Positions 51,841-60,857 of a DNA stretch of 64,000 bases are shown in pieces. Origin of the DNA: CAZWKQ01 sp964634005 (lineage in GTDB: Bacteria > Bacteroidota > Bacteroidia > Bacteroidales > JACABE01); NCBI GenBank assembly GCA_964634005.1, contig CAZWKQ010000001.1:62001-126000 (forward strand). Reading direction: 5' to 3'. The first letter of the stretch is position 1. Every line of letters starts with the position of its first letter. A model generated the notes under the pieces. It saw only the letters and a list, made by a program, of their open reading frames with translations, had not been told where the DNA came from and searched no databases. A program made the position numbers and the translations under genes.

Positions 51841-54156
51841 TTAGTTTACAAATAGTATTTTAGTTACCATTGTTTCTTCACCGTCGGAATTTGTGCTAAA
51901 TACGAGATAAACTCCAGTTGCTACTCTTTTGCCGTCAAAATTTTTTCCGTTCCAAACAAGCTGTCCTCCGGTAGAAACAGCATTGTAAACTATATTTCCG
52001 TAAATGTCGGTAATTTTAACATTAGCATCTCTTACCAGTCCTTTTATTGCAATATATCCGTCATATCCGGGCTTAACAGGATTAGGATATGCATATACGT
52101 TACTGTGAACTTCACCGGCTTCAGTAGCTGTTCCGCGATATGACAACAAACCTGCATCGGTAGCTATAAAAACTTCACCATTTTCGGGATTAATTGCTAT
52201 CGACAAAATATTATTCGAGAAAAGTGGACTATTTTCGGTAGTAAAATGAGCCAGTTGTTTTGTGCCGTCATCGGATAGTAAAAACAAGCCTGCTTTTTGA
52301 GTTCCGACCCATTTCCGGTTTGCTCCATCTACTGCTATGGCAGTTACTGTCTCAAACTCGAGAAGATGCTGATAATAACCACCCAACTCCACCAAAATAG
52401 TTTGTGCATATACCTTTGATTCAAAATCGTTTACAGTAGAAAAAACATTATCGGGATTATAAATAATTTTTATTCCTTTATCGGTACCTATCCATATTTC
52501 CCCATCCAAATCTTGCTCGAAACAAAGAATTTTATTTGACGGCAAATCATTATTTTTATTAATATTAATCCAAGCTTTTTGAATTGTATTTTGCTTTTTA
52601 TTAAAAACAACTATCTTATTTTCCCTTACCTTAACCCATTTATAACCGTTTCTGTCAATCATCAAATCAGAAATATCATTATCGACAATACTACCAAGAT
52701 TGAAAGCTTCCCATTGTCCGTTTTTATATTTTACCGATAACGAATTTGCGACTTTTGAGTTTGTTGCCCACAGGTTACCGTTTTTATCAAACTCAATATC
52801 ACCAACCCTTACAGTATAACGATTGCTGCCTACATATATGGGCAATAAAGTGCTATTTGTTTCATTAAAAACATTTGTTATGGTATTACCCGAAATTTCA
52901 ACTATACCTACCGACCATGTTGCAGCGTATTTTTTATCGGAAACAGATGGATCGCTTACCACTTTTAAAATATCCGAAATAGTATCGAAACCGGAAACAT
53001 TATCCTTGTTAAAATTGGTCCAATTTTCTGAAGAAAATCTGTGCATACTTGCCTGTGTGTAGGTATTTCCCCAATTTGCCGAATTTATTCCTCCGGGAGA
53101 TAACCAAATACCGTTTTTATCGGAACTAACATTGTAAATCTGACTGTTTTCAGGGCTGTTTGGCTTTATAAAATAACTGTAATTCCCGTTATCCCAAAGC
53201 CTTAAAAGACCATTTTTACTGTCGCCTATCCACAAATTATAGTCTTTATCAATTATGGCACAATTGGGCATTATACTTTGTTGTGATGCAGAATTAAAAT
53301 AACCGATTATATTCATAGAAGTATCACGCAGCAATACGAAACCCCAGTGTGATGATACAAAAAAATCATTGTTGCAGTATATATCAGAAATTAGCATTGT
53401 ATCAGTAGGGTACCATTTATTGTTTTGAAAAACATATAAAGTATCAAATGCCGTATTTTTTCTGTCTTTCAAAGCAATAAGCTTATTATTGAATATTTTT
53501 ATTTCCCTAAACTTATCATTACTGCCAGTAATATCAGTAATTTTATTCCAGTTTTGATAATTAACCAAATAAGGATTATTTATATCAGCTTTATATAACC
53601 CTTTTTCTGTTGCTGCTATTATTGAAGTATCATTCAATGCAATGTCGAAAACTTCGATTTGAGTGGCATTTTCGCCAATGATATATGTATCTTTGATTTC
53701 ATTACGGACTATATCGACAACAACTATCCCGAATCCGCAAGATAAGTAGGCATATTTACCTCTGAAAGAAACAGAGTTTATGTACTTTTTCCCCGGTATC
53801 GACTTGTTTTTAATATCGGGTATATTGACAATTCCGTTATTTTTCACAAGGTCGATATTTGCATTGCTGTACGCTATAACCAAGGTTTTGTAAGCAGTAT
53901 TGTAATTAATGGCATTTACACCCGTTTCTGAAAGTCCGTTAACCTTCGATAACCTGTTTACAGTATTATCATTTTTATCAAAATAAAATATACTCGATGA
54001 AGTTGCAGCATATATCCTGTTGTCGGCTTCTACAACTGCTTTTATATTGTTATACTGTAAATGTTCGCGCCATTGACCAATAGCTATACCCTGAGAATAC
54101 GAATAAACCGAAGTACTTATGATAAAAATCAGAACGTATAATTTCTTGAAAATCAC
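51841..54156 (-). CDS. porZ: Type IX secretion system protein PorZ
   Basis: A 771-residue secreted protein with a signal peptide (residues 1-23), two predicted beta-propellers made of two-component-regulator-like repeats (for example WREHLQYNNIKAVVEADNRIYAAT at the start), and a C-terminal type A T9SS sorting domain (AYPNPVKPG..., DIYGNIVY..., GVYLVF..., KILFVN). In Porphyromonas PorZ is part of the attachment complex that links cargo to anionic LPS. The recO neighbour supports the call. A generic two-component-regulator propeller protein is the main alternative. Confidence 0.82.
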   Translation of the reverse strand: MIFKKLYVLIFIISTSVYSYSQGIAIGQWREHLQYNNIKAVVEADNRIYAATSSSIFYFDKNDNTVNRLSKVNGLSETGVNAINYNTAYKTLVIAYSNANIDLVKNNGIVNIPDIKNKSIPGKKYINSVSFRGKYAYLSCGFGIVVVDIVRNEIKDTYIIGENATQIEVFDIALNDTSIIAATEKGLYKADINNPYLVNYQNWNKITDITGSNDKFREIKIFNNKLIALKDRKNTAFDTLYVFQNNKWYPTDTMLISDIYCNNDFFVSSHWGFVLLRDTSMNIIGYFNSASQQSIMPNCAIIDKDYNLWIGDSKNGLLRLWDNGNYSYFIKPNSPENSQIYNVSSDKNGIWLSPGGINSANWGNTYTQASMHRFSSENWTNFNKDNVSGFDTISDILKVVSDPSVSDKKYAATWSVGIVEISGNTITNVFNETNSTLLPIYVGSNRYTVRVGDIEFDKNGNLWATNSKVANSLSVKYKNGQWEAFNLGSIVDNDISDLMIDRNGYKWVKVRENKIVVFNKKQNTIQKAWININKNNDLPSNKILCFEQDLDGEIWIGTDKGIKIIYNPDNVFSTVNDFESKVYAQTILVELGGYYQHLLEFETVTAIAVDGANRKWVGTQKAGLFLLSDDGTKQLAHFTTENSPLFSNNILSIAINPENGEVFIATDAGLLSYRGTATEAGEVHSNVYAYPNPVKPGYDGYIAIKGLVRDANVKITDIYGNIVYNAVSTGGQLVWNGKNFDGKRVATGVYLVFSTNSDGEETMVTKILFVN

Positions 54157-54300
54157 AATAAATTAATTTATTAAATCAATTAAAAATACATACATAAAAT
54201 AACACTTTTTTTTATGATTTATTGCTTCAAACAATCAACTAAAAGGAAAACAAAGAAAAATAAAATTACGAAATAAAAAATTGCTATCAGTTTATTTTTT

Positions 54301-54308
54301 TAAATTTG
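54301..54308 (+). promoter_or_regulatory. -7 element for rfaE1
   Basis: TAAATTTG with a TTG at 54281 about 17 bases upstream as a possible -33 element; 24 bases before the ATG. Confidence 0.6.
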
Positions 54309-54331
54309 CCCGATAAATCAAATTTTTTGCA

Positions 54332-55342
54332 ATGCTTTCAGAAATAAATTACGACAAATTATTTAAATCGTTCAACACACAAAAAGTATTGATAATTGGC
54401 GATGTAATGCTTGATACTTATTTGTGGGGAAAAGTTGACAGAATTTCGCCCGAAGCTCCTGTTCCGGTTGTAATGATTGACAGAAGAGAGAACAGATTAG
54501 GCGGTGCTGCTAATGTAGCTTTAAATGTACAGGCTTTAGGCGGTATTCCAATCTTATGCTCTTTGGTTGGTGATGATTTCAGAGGAGATGATTTTATAAG
54601 TTTGCTTCAAAATAATAATCTAATAGAAACAGGAATTATCAAAAGCAGCGAAAGAGTTACCACAACCAAATTTCGAATTATCGGCAACAAAGCTCAAATG
54701 CTTAGGGTTGACGAAGAAACCGTAAAAGAACTGAGTGATTCAGAGTTCAGGAGGCTTTACGAAAAAATCGAAAACATTCTGGAGTCAAATAAAATAAGTT
54801 GTGTTGTTTTTCAGGATTACGACAAAGGTGTGATTACAAAAAAGCTGTTAGATTTGCTAATCCCGAAATTAAACGAGCTGAATATTCCTATTGCAGTCGA
54901 TCCTAAAAGAAAAAACTTCTCTTACTATAAAAATGTAACTCTGTTTAAGCCAAATTTCAAAGAGCTGAAAGAAGGCATGAAGATAGATATTTCATTAGAA
55001 AAAGAAAATGAACTTGCTCAAGCTGTAAACGAACTGCTTGAAAAACAAAACATCAGAATCGTAATGACTACATTGTCCGATAAAGGAGTTTATATGAGTT
55101 GCAATTCAAGAGATAAAGGACGTTTATCAGCCTTAATTCCTGCCCATGTTCGTATGGTTGCCGACGTATCGGGAGCCGGCGATACCGTAATCGGCACTGC
55201 TGCTCTTTGTTTGTCGCTTGGTATGAAAGCATACGACATCGCATACATCTCCAATCTTGCCGGCGGTATGGTTTGCGAATATATAGGTGTTGTACCGGTT
55301 GATAAAGAAAGGCTTTTAAAGGAACTAAAACAATCATTATAA
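54332..55342 (+). CDS. rfaE1: D-glycero-beta-D-manno-heptose-7-phosphate kinase
   Basis: A 336-residue PfkB-family sugar kinase in ADP-heptose synthesis for LPS core. N-terminal GDVMLDTYLWG and GGAANVALN and the C-terminal signature SGAGDTVIG with catalytic Asp are seen. It corresponds to the kinase half of E. coli HldE; the nucleotidyltransferase half is not fused and is not in the window. First gene of a probable operon with ubiE, porT and a FAD protein. Confidence 0.9.
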   Translation: MLSEINYDKLFKSFNTQKVLIIGDVMLDTYLWGKVDRISPEAPVPVVMIDRRENRLGGAANVALNVQALGGIPILCSLVGDDFRGDDFISLLQNNNLIETGIIKSSERVTTTKFRIIGNKAQMLRVDEETVKELSDSEFRRLYEKIENILESNKISCVVFQDYDKGVITKKLLDLLIPKLNELNIPIAVDPKRKNFSYYKNVTLFKPNFKELKEGMKIDISLEKENELAQAVNELLEKQNIRIVMTTLSDKGVYMSCNSRDKGRLSALIPAHVRMVADVSGAGDTVIGTAALCLSLGMKAYDIAYISNLAGGMVCEYIGVVPVDKERLLKELKQSL

Positions 55343-55352
55343 TTTTAATGTT

Positions 55353-56066
55353 TTGAATTCTTTTGATAATCCCGATACAAAGAAAATATATGTTAAAACT
55401 ATGTTTGACAACATAGCACACAGCTATGATTTACTCAACCGCATTCTATCATTCAGAATAGACGTAATCTGGAGAAAAAAAATCATAAAATACCTCAAAC
55501 CGTTAGAAATTAATCAAATACTAGATATTGCTACCGGAACTGCCGATCTGGCAATAATGGAAGCTAAACATCTTAAAACAAAGGTAGTTGGCGTAGATAT
55601 ATCCGAAGAAATGTTAAAATTCGGAAACGAAAAGGTAAGTAGAAATAAATTAGATCATTTAATTTCTCTGAAATTAGCCGATGCAGAATCTTTGCCATTT
55701 GAAAACTGCTCGTTTGATGCATGCACAGTTGCATTTGGAGTAAGAAATTTCAGTAATTTAACTATAGGACTAAAAGAAATTTACAGAGTTCTGAAAATAA
55801 ATTCGCCTCTTGTAATTTTAGAATTTTCAAATCCAGAATCTTTCCCCATAAAGCAATTATATGGATTTTATTTCAAGAAAATTCTTCCCAAAATTGGTAA
55901 ATTTATATCTAAAAACTCCGATGCTTATATTTATTTACCCGATTCTGTCAGTAAATTTCCTACCCCAAAAGAGTTTTGCGAAATATTAAAGGGAATCGGT
56001 TTCACTAAAGTTGGATACAAAAAAAACACATTTGGCATTTCAACTATGTATTTTGCCATAAAATAA
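55353..56066 (+). CDS. ubiE: Menaquinone biosynthesis methyltransferase
   Basis: Methylates demethylmenaquinone (237 residues). SAM motif ILDIATGTADLAI, N-terminal MFDNIAHSYDLLNRILSF and the FGVRNF motif are all typical. The start is a TTG 10 bases after rfaE1; the first in-frame ATG lies inside the conserved MFDNIA motif, so TTG is more likely. The polyprenyl synthase at 11727 could supply the tail of the same quinone. Confidence 0.93.
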   Translation: MNSFDNPDTKKIYVKTMFDNIAHSYDLLNRILSFRIDVIWRKKIIKYLKPLEINQILDIATGTADLAIMEAKHLKTKVVGVDISEEMLKFGNEKVSRNKLDHLISLKLADAESLPFENCSFDACTVAFGVRNFSNLTIGLKEIYRVLKINSPLVILEFSNPESFPIKQLYGFYFKKILPKIGKFISKNSDAYIYLPDSVSKFPTPKEFCEILKGIGFTKVGYKKNTFGISTMYFAIK

Positions 56067-56116
56067 AAAAATTGTATTTTCGTTTGATTTTTTAGTTTTT
56101 TTCAATCTTTTAAATT

Positions 56117-56830
56117 TTGAAAACAAAAGTATTCATTTTCACTATAGTCATTTTTGCTTTTACTTTGTGGACATCAAACGCACAAAAGGTCAGAGTACCT
56201 AATAATCCGAATTACGATTTAAAAAAATATCATTTCGGATTTATGCTTGGTCTCAATCAAATGAATTTTGTCATTAAGCCTATCGAGAATCTCAAACCTT
56301 TTGATACTCTTTACGGAATTGAATCAACAGCCGAATCGGGCTTTAATATCGGAATAGTAGCCGATTTAAGACTTAATGAGTATATGAACCTGAGGTTTAT
56401 TCCTTCTTTGGCTTTTGGCGAAAGAACTCTTAATTACTTTATTAAGTTTAACGACCAAACAGTTTCAAGTGTTGCCAAAAAAGTAGAATCAACCTATATT
56501 GAATTTCCCCTCGAATTGAAATTACGTTCTCAAAGAATGATAAACACACGTGCTTATGTATTAGGCGGTGCTAAATACTGCATCGACCTGGCTTCACAAG
56601 AAAAGAAAAAAGACGATAATGATGTTTATCAAATTAAATTATTGAAAAACGACCTTCAGTTTGAGGTAGGTGTGGGATTCGATTTCTATCTTGTATATTT
56701 TAAACTTGGTACCGAATTGAAAATGTGCTATGGTTTAAATGACCTGCTTATAAGGGAAAATAATGTATATACCGATGGTATTCAAAATTTAAGAACTAAA
56801 ATGTTTCAGTTTTCGGTAACATTTGAATAG
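56117..56830 (+). CDS. porT: Type IX secretion outer-membrane protein PorT
   Basis: A 237-residue outer-membrane barrel protein with a signal peptide (residues 1-22) and alternating strands. HFGFMLGLNQMNF, ESGFNIGIVADLRLNEYMNLRFIPSL and FGERTLNYF fit the PorT/SprT pattern; PorT is required for T9SS assembly. It follows ubiE as it does in other Bacteroidota. A TTG at 56117 is the only possible start that gives a signal peptide; there is no in-frame ATG nearby. Confidence 0.82.
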   Translation: MKTKVFIFTIVIFAFTLWTSNAQKVRVPNNPNYDLKKYHFGFMLGLNQMNFVIKPIENLKPFDTLYGIESTAESGFNIGIVADLRLNEYMNLRFIPSLAFGERTLNYFIKFNDQTVSSVAKKVESTYIEFPLELKLRSQRMINTRAYVLGGAKYCIDLASQEKKKDDNDVYQIKLLKNDLQFEVGVGFDFYLVYFKLGTELKMCYGLNDLLIRENNVYTDGIQNLRTKMFQFSVTFE

Positions 56831-56831
56831 A

Positions 56832-58394
56832 ATGATAAAAGAAATCGAAATATCGGTACTTCCCGAAAATTATTCAGACAATTCACTAATCAAGAAACTA
56901 ATTTCCAAAGAGTTAAGAATTAGCGTTGAAAATATAAACTCCTTTACAATTCTAAGGAAATCAATTGATGCACGAAAACACCCTGTAGTTTTTCGCTTAC
57001 GTATCAGGGTTTTTACACATGAAACTATCAAAAAAAAAGAAAAAAAAATATACGATTACAAATTCGTAAAAAATAAGCCCCCGATTATTATTGTAGGAAG
57101 CGGACCTGCAGGATTATTTGCAGCATTACATTTACTTACTAAAGGACTGAAACCCATTCTGATTGAAAGAGGCAAAAAAGTCGAAGAACGTAAGCACGAT
57201 ATAGCGAATATTCACAAAAACCATTTTATAAACGAAAACTCAAATTATTGCTTTGGTGAAGGAGGTGCAGGAACTTATTCTGATGGCAAACTATATACTC
57301 GCTCAAACAAAAGAGGAAATGTTGATGACGTTATAAATCAACTTGTTATACACGGAGCAAATCCAGAAATACTCATCGATGCTCACCCGCATATTGGTAC
57401 CGATAAATTGCCCGCTATAATATCAAATATCAGAAACACAATATTGCAGCATGGTGGCGAATTTTATTTCGATTCAAAAATTACTGATTTTATTATAAAA
57501 AACAACAAGATAAGTTCAATAATTGACCATAAAGGTAATAATTATGAAGGAATTGCTTATATTCTTGCAACCGGACATTCTGCAAAAGATATCTACGAAC
57601 TCCTTTATAATAAAGGCCTATATATTGAACCAAAGCCTTTTGCCTTAGGAGTTAGAGTAGAACATCCTCAAAGTTTAATCGACGAAATTCAATATCATCA
57701 AAAGAAAAGAAGCGAATTTTTACCTGCTGCAACTTATCAGTTGGTTACACAGGTCGAAAACAGAGGCGTATTCTCATTCTGTATGTGTCCCGGAGGTATT
57801 ATAGTTCCGGCATCTACAGAAAACAACAGTATAGTGGTCAACGGAATGTCGAATTCGAGGCGGAATTCAGTATTTGCAAACTCAGGAATTGTCGTTACGG
57901 TTAATCCCAATGATTTTTCAAATTTCGATTCTTATGGGCCTTTAGCAGGCTTAGCATTTCAAGAAAGCATCGAAAAAAGAGCATTTCAATTTATCAATAA
58001 AGGACAAAAAGCCCCGGCTCAACGCCTGACTGATTTTGTTAATAATACTCTATCACAAAACTTAAACAAAACTTCTTATAATCCGGGAATTGAAGCGGTA
58101 AATTTAAACGAAATTTTACCCGAATTTTTAGCATCAAGCTTAAGAAGAGCATTTGTTGATTTCAACGGAAAAATGAAAGGCTTTTTGACAGAACAGGCTA
58201 ATGTTGTCGGATTTGAAACAAGAACCTCCTCTCCTGTCAGAATACCGAGAATTCAATCAACACTTAATCATGCAGAAGTTGAAAATTTATATCCGTGCGG
58301 TGAAGGTGCAGGTTATGCAGGAGGAATAGTATCTTCGGCATTGGACGGTATTGCTGTTGCCGAAATGATTTCAAACAGAATTAATATTTCTTAG
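56832..58394 (+). CDS. FAD-dependent oxidoreductase of the COG2509 type
   Basis: A 520-residue flavoprotein. An N-terminal ferredoxin-like domain of about 75 residues precedes the FAD-binding GxGxxG motif (VGSGPAGLFAA, about 88-98), then ERGKKVEERKHD and FGEGGAGTYSDGKLYTR, and the C-terminal GEGAGYAGGIVSSALDG. Annotated widely as FAD-dependent protein with unknown substrate. The ATG 1 base after the porT stop is preferred to the overlapping TTG at 56823. Last gene of the rfaE1-ubiE-porT operon. Confidence 0.85.
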   Translation: MIKEIEISVLPENYSDNSLIKKLISKELRISVENINSFTILRKSIDARKHPVVFRLRIRVFTHETIKKKEKKIYDYKFVKNKPPIIIVGSGPAGLFAALHLLTKGLKPILIERGKKVEERKHDIANIHKNHFINENSNYCFGEGGAGTYSDGKLYTRSNKRGNVDDVINQLVIHGANPEILIDAHPHIGTDKLPAIISNIRNTILQHGGEFYFDSKITDFIIKNNKISSIIDHKGNNYEGIAYILATGHSAKDIYELLYNKGLYIEPKPFALGVRVEHPQSLIDEIQYHQKKRSEFLPAATYQLVTQVENRGVFSFCMCPGGIIVPASTENNSIVVNGMSNSRRNSVFANSGIVVTVNPNDFSNFDSYGPLAGLAFQESIEKRAFQFINKGQKAPAQRLTDFVNNTLSQNLNKTSYNPGIEAVNLNEILPEFLASSLRRAFVDFNGKMKGFLTEQANVVGFETRTSSPVRIPRIQSTLNHAEVENLYPCGEGAGYAGGIVSSALDGIAVAEMISNRINIS

Positions 58395-58469
58395 AATTTT
58401 AAACTTTTTAACGGCTAACTTGTCGAATATTTACAACTTATATAAAACTAACAATATTACATTTTAACA

Positions 58470-59033
58470 TTGTCCGATAATTTTAAATTGAACAAAATTG
58501 ACGATAACGAAATACTAAGACTTTTTCGTGATAAAAAGTCAGAAAAGGTCGCTTTTGAGCATTTAGTAAATAATTATAAAAAAATACTTTACCACCATAT
58601 AAGAAGAATAGTTGAAAATCACGATGATACCGATGATGTTCTTCAAAATACTTTTATTAAAATATATGAAAACATAAAGTTTTTCAGAGAAGACTCAAAA
58701 CTTTACACGTGGATATATCGTATTGCAACAAATGAAGCACTTAACTTTATTAAAAATAAAAAAGTAAGAAATCTTTACATTAACACGATATCGGAAAAGT
58801 ATTCGGAGCAACAAACAGAAATTCAATCAATTGATGGTGAAAACATTCAGAAAATTCTGAAATTTGCAATAGATCAACTTCCCGAAAAACAAAAAATTGT
58901 ATTCTATCTGAGATACTACGAAGAACTTAAATATGAAGATATTTCAGAAATATTAGGGACTTCGGTTGGAGCTTTAAAAGCATCGTACCATATTGCAGTA
59001 AAAAAAATCGAAGAAATTTTAACCCGAAATTAA
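58470..59033 (+). CDS. ECF-type RNA polymerase sigma factor
   Basis: A 187-residue ECF sigma factor. Region 2 is at about residues 27-95 (DDTDDVLQNTFIKIYENI, WIYRIATNEALNFI) and region 4 at about 125-185 (LPEKQKIVFYLRYYEELKYEDISEILGTSVGALKASYHIAVKKIEEIL). It starts at TTG; no methionine occurs nearby within the frame. It heads a three-gene set with a single-helix membrane protein and a Spy-like periplasmic protein. No susC/susD pair follows, so it is not a polysaccharide-utilisation sigma factor. Confidence 0.88.
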   Translation: MSDNFKLNKIDDNEILRLFRDKKSEKVAFEHLVNNYKKILYHHIRRIVENHDDTDDVLQNTFIKIYENIKFFREDSKLYTWIYRIATNEALNFIKNKKVRNLYINTISEKYSEQQTEIQSIDGENIQKILKFAIDQLPEKQKIVFYLRYYEELKYEDISEILGTSVGALKASYHIAVKKIEEILTRN

Positions 59034-59079
59034 ACCTTTTCAAAATATAATATCTAATATTTATAAAGCAAATAAAAAA

Positions 59080-59538
59080 ATGGATAACGAAATAAAGAAT
59101 GAAATTTCAGAAATAGCTCCTAACTTATCAAAAATTTTCAAGAGAAATGAATTTGATATAAACGAAGAATATTTTGAAAATTTTAATTCGCGCTTAACTG
59201 AAAAAATTGAGCAAAGAAATAACTTTAGAAAAAAACATTCTTTTAAACCATTTTTGTATGCTGCAGCAGCAATAGTCGCAATAATTTTTATTTCTATGCT
59301 TTATCGTCATACAATACTGAAAAACAACAATAAATCTTCGAATGATTTGTTCTGGGATGAAGTTATAAGCAGTTCTGTTTTGGTCGAAAAAATAGATGAA
59401 AAAACTCTAATAGATTATCTGATAAACAATTATGGTGAAGATTACGAAGCTAACATAAAGATATCTGACGAAGAAATTAAAGAAGATGATATTTTAAAAT
59501 ATTTGGAAGAAAATGAACCTTTAAGTATTCAATTATAA
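59080..59538 (+). CDS. Single-helix membrane protein, candidate anti-sigma factor
   Basis: A 152-residue protein with a cytosolic charged N-terminus (residues 1-58), one membrane helix (about 60-79) and an acidic periplasmic tail. It has no HxxxCxxC zinc motif and no FecR domain, so it is not a recognised anti-sigma type; the call rests on position directly after an ECF sigma gene and on topology. It is 17 bases upstream of the Spy-like gene. Confidence 0.55.
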   Translation: MDNEIKNEISEIAPNLSKIFKRNEFDINEEYFENFNSRLTEKIEQRNNFRKKHSFKPFLYAAAAIVAIIFISMLYRHTILKNNNKSSNDLFWDEVISSSVLVEKIDEKTLIDYLINNYGEDYEANIKISDEEIKEDDILKYLEENEPLSIQL

Positions 59539-59555
59539 TTTAAAACTTATTAAAA

Positions 59556-60035
59556 ATGAAAACATTAAATAGTGCAAAATTAATTTTGGTAATTTTTACG
59601 ATTATTTTCTCAATAAATTCTGTTTACTCGCAAGCCGGAATAAAGAGAAAAGAAATTAAAGATAAAATAGAAGCACAAAAAATAGCTTTTATTACTAAAG
59701 AACTAAACCTAACAACTCAGGAGGCTCAACAGTTTTGGCCTGTTTACAATGAATATGCCGAAAAAAATGAAGAAATTTTAAAATCGATGGGTAAAAAAAA
59801 CATTGAAACAAAATTTATTGATTTAGAAGAAATATCGGATAAAGAGGCTTTGGAAATAGCTGACGAACAGATAGTTTCGGCACAAAAGTTGCTCGATTTG
59901 AGAAAAAAATATCACATTGAGTTTAAAAAGATTCTTCCTCCAAAAAAACTGTTAAAACTTTATATTGCTGAAAAAGAATTTAAAAGATTTCTTCTTAAAG
60001 AAATAAAAGACAGAAAATTAGACAGAAGAAGATAG
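59556..60035 (+). CDS. Spy/CpxP-like periplasmic protein
   Basis: A 159-residue protein with a signal peptide (residues 1-25, ending YSQ) followed by a highly charged helical region. FITKELNLTTQEAQQFWPVYNEY is the LTxxQ-like pattern of the Spy/CpxP and periplasmic metal-sensor group. Bacteroidota often place such genes after ECF sigma genes. A role in sensing envelope stress or as a chaperone is inferred from the family. Confidence 0.75.
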   Translation: MKTLNSAKLILVIFTIIFSINSVYSQAGIKRKEIKDKIEAQKIAFITKELNLTTQEAQQFWPVYNEYAEKNEEILKSMGKKNIETKFIDLEEISDKEALEIADEQIVSAQKLLDLRKKYHIEFKKILPPKKLLKLYIAEKEFKRFLLKEIKDRKLDRRR

Positions 60036-60068
60036 CAAATGCTTCGAATCAATAAGCTTATAAAAAAA

Positions 60069-60761
60069 TTATCCTGATGCAACTGCTATTGCCGCAACAC
60101 TTATTTTAACTCCTTCGATACTACCTAACAACATATTAATGCACGATTCGAGCGTAGCTCCTGTGGTTATTACATCATCGACTATCAAAATATGCTTGTT
60201 TTTAATATTTTCATTGGCATTAACACTAAAAATTTCCTTTACATTTTCCCATCTCTTAAATCTCGATTTTCTCGTTTGCGTTTCCGAAGCATACGTTCTT
60301 GTCAAAGTAGTTTTATCTAAGGGAATTTTCATACTATTGCATAGTCCTAATGCAAACATTTCTGCCTGATTATATCCCCTTTTTTTCTCTTTCTTTGGAT
60401 GCAAAGGCACCGGAATAATTACATCAATATTTCTATAAAACTCTGACAATAATAACTCTTTTCCCATTATTTCGCCTATAAAAATTCCGACTTCCTTTGC
60501 TTTTTTGTATTTAAGCTGATGTATCAAATGCTGTACTTTACCAGTTTTGGTGAAAAAATAATAAGCTGTGGCATGCTCTACCATTGTTCTACCCCAAAAT
60601 ATTTTACATATCGGGTTATCCTTTTCGAAATGATAATTGGTTTTAGGCATTTTAAAAAGGCAAGAGGTGCAAATAATTTTTTCATTTTTAAACAAATTTG
60701 CGCCACACGCATAGCATAGATTTGGATAAAAGAGCGAAAAAAAATCGTTTAAATAATTCAC
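60069..60761 (-). CDS. comF: ComF-family phosphoribosyltransferase-like protein
   Basis: A 230-residue protein: an N-terminal four-cysteine zinc finger (CYACGANLF, CTSCLFKMP), the ComF string VIPVPLHPKKEKKRGYNQAE, and the PRPP-binding loop ILIVDDVITTGAT. ComF proteins aid DNA uptake in competent species and may help single-stranded DNA handling, though in Bacteroidota the role is untested. It is convergent with the Spy-like gene. Confidence 0.9.
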   Translation of the reverse strand: MNYLNDFFSLFYPNLCYACGANLFKNEKIICTSCLFKMPKTNYHFEKDNPICKIFWGRTMVEHATAYYFFTKTGKVQHLIHQLKYKKAKEVGIFIGEIMGKELLLSEFYRNIDVIIPVPLHPKKEKKRGYNQAEMFALGLCNSMKIPLDKTTLTRTYASETQTRKSRFKRWENVKEIFSVNANENIKNKHILIVDDVITTGATLESCINMLLGSIEGVKISVAAIAVASG

Positions 60762-60796
60762 AAATCTTGGGTATTTTTTTATAAGATTTTAATGCT

Positions 60797-60804
60797 TACT
60801 TTTG
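60797..60804 (+). promoter_or_regulatory. -7 element for the coiled-coil protein
   Basis: TACTTTTG, 53 bases before the ATG at 60858. Confidence 0.55.
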
Positions 60805-60857
60805 CAGTAAAATTACAATAAAATTAGTATAAATAAGTTATTATTTTAAAAAAAATT

